DNA of 64,000 nt from Metopolophium dirhodum. Its lineage: Eukaryota > Arthropoda > Insecta > Hemiptera > Aphididae. Below the pieces are notes generated by a model. The model ran no database searches and was not told the DNA's origin. It saw nothing but the letters and a program-made list of their open reading frames with translations. Positions 62,838-64,000 of the stretch are shown here, one piece after another. The stretch is from assembly GCF_019925205.1 (NCBI RefSeq), contig NC_083564.1, positions 28,310,447 to 28,374,446 on the forward strand, in the 5' to 3' direction. Positions within the stretch are counted from its first letter, which is position 1, and each line of letters opens with the position of its first letter. Both the position numbers and the translations under genes were made by a program.

Positions 62838-64000
62838 TTAGTGTACAGTTAGAGTCAGGTCGCCAACCACGAGCCGAGACTCAAAAGTGTCGGCGCGTCG
62901 TACATTTTTTATATTTTCATACCAGCCATGAGGAAATCTTAACAATAATAATAAAGAAAGCACACTATTTGGGTAAAAAGAAAATCATTATATTACTTAA
63001 GGTTGGCGCCGAGAAAGCCGTCTGCATAAAACTCGGACAGAAATAAAAAAATAAAAGACACACACCGTAATAATAATAAATATTTAGCCAATATGACAAT
63101 AATAATAATAACACTCAGCCAATATGGCAATTGGCAAAATATATATGAATTAAGGTACGTTACCAATTTACCACCATGCTCCTGCATATGCCGCCCGTCG
63201 GCCCGTCGGCGCGACGGCGAAACGGTTGTCTACTCCTCCAACATTGTGAACCGGCGCATAGAAAAAAAGTGTCGGCATAGTCAGCCGCAAACGCACGAAA
63301 AATACGACGGGTAACAGAGACAGTGGGAGTAGAGAGACAGAGAGAGAGAGTGAGAGAGAATGTGGAGATGTAAATTAATCGGCCGATATCCCTACACACG
63401 GTATTAGTTGGTGTGGCCCAGACCATGGAGACGAGAGAGGGGAGCATGTGTGCGTTCGCCGCATCGGCAGGTATTGTCGTCGATCGGCGGACTTGGACCC
63501 ACGGGACAAAGTCACTATCACACGCACACGGAGACAATATTTATCACTACAGCCTAATGTGTAAAATCGATGGTCAACTGGTCACCCAACTCTGATCGTC
63601 ACAACTTGGCTTGGCCAATGTTTTTAGTATAATATCGTCTAGTTTTTGACGTTCAGCCCTTGTTATAAATGAAAGATACCACTATGAATTTAGAAAACAA
63701 CTTGCGCTTTTTGTTGATATCTATGAAGTTGAGCCACCGACTTCGCACAATTCATTCAAAATCTATGCCAACCTATGCGAGTAATTTGCTAGAATTTGCG
63801 AGTCCATTCCCGGAATTTGCTATTCCACCAAAGCTCTGGTACCTACGAGATTTCAAAGTTCTGAAGTTGGCCCACCAACCTTATTCAAAACAGTCCAAAA
63901 TGGTATCAAAAGTTTATTTTTTTTTCAAATATGGATTTTTGATTAAATATAGATTTTATCAAAAAGCAACTAATAAAAACATACTATTATTTTTTTAATC
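62838..64000. other. GC-rich right flank, no recognised gene
   Basis: From 62838 to about 63600 the sequence is CpG-rich (GGCCCGTCGGCGCGACGGCG near 63199). It then returns to AT-rich sequence. By analogy with the CYHR1 and epsin 5' blocks it may be the promoter or first exon of a gene beyond the right edge. The ORFs at 63160-63537 (-) and 63093-63595 (+) overlap on opposite strands and match nothing known. The ORF at 63669-63998 (109 codons) contains the near-duplicate phrases LLEFASPFPEFAIPPKLWYL and LKLAHQPYSK but is not recognised. Confidence 0.5.
63328..63359. repeat. GA-rich simple repeat
   Basis: GAGAGACAGAGAGAGAGAGT followed by GAGAGAGAAT: a purine run of the kind bound by GAGA factor in insect promoters. 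Binding is only a possibility. Confidence 0.75.

Noticed and set aside
63669..63998. 109-codon plus-strand ORF at the right edge
   Set aside because: Not recognised, no splice or start context beyond an ATG, and it ends in AT-rich low complexity. It could be part of a repeat; insufficient for a gene call.
1..64000. CRISPR arrays, bacterial operons, tRNA and rRNA genes
   Set aside because: No regularly spaced direct repeats of CRISPR type, no Shine-Dalgarno-led gene runs, and no tRNA-like fold with intact A and B boxes was noticed on reading; a tRNAscan-SE run would be decisive.

Overview
The window looks like nuclear DNA of an aphid (Hemiptera, Aphididae). It is very AT-rich, with small exons, many short GT-AG introns, animal-type genes and much decayed transposon sequence. 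The aphid placement rests on protein resemblance and on general familiarity with aphid repeats; no search was run. No bacterial, plasmid or tRNA/rRNA genes were seen. Exon boundaries were read by hand from splice signals and frame continuity.  Layout. 1-397 (-): first two coding exons of HYOU1/GRP170, running off the left edge. 3942-8217 (+): TGS1, the RNA cap trimethylguanosine synthase, with a four-copy 165-bp coding repeat near its N-terminus. 9064-12520 (-): HCCS, holocytochrome c synthase, carrying two separate 1-nt frameshifts. 14176-20853 (+): HSD17B4, peroxisomal multifunctional enzyme 2, in 16 exons. 21617-28050 (-): CYHR1/ZTRAF1-type RING/TRAF-like zinc-finger protein. 28.9-38.6 kb: gene-poor, repeat-rich. 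38579-42617 (-), with a probable untranslated first exon near 45.65 kb: epsin (liquid facets). 48087-49143 (+): MTH1/NUDT1-type Nudix hydrolase with an extra C-terminal half. 53969-55564 (+): AMACR, alpha-methylacyl-CoA racemase. 58965-62837: a TTAA-flanked DNA transposon encoding a YqaJ-type exonuclease on the minus strand. 62.8-64 kb: a GC-rich block with no recognised gene.  How the genes fit together. The genes are mostly unrelated housekeeping genes. HSD17B4 and AMACR act in the same peroxisomal pathway of branched-chain acyl-CoA beta-oxidation, and both end in a PTS1-like tripeptide (SKL and SRL). TGS1/HCCS and HSD17B4/CYHR1 are convergent pairs. HCCS/HSD17B4 is a divergent pair sharing about 1.65 kb.  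Most worth checking: the two HCCS frameshifts, the degenerate second Nudix-like domain on the MTH1 homologue, an Asp-to-Glu change at the AMACR catalytic aspartate, the tandem expansion in TGS1, and the YqaJ transposon with its large subterminal hairpin. I did not find a clearly new multi-gene system. A dispersed repeat family whose head carries GGTGGGTAAGTGGATGTCGC occurs several times, and one copy is folded back on itself.
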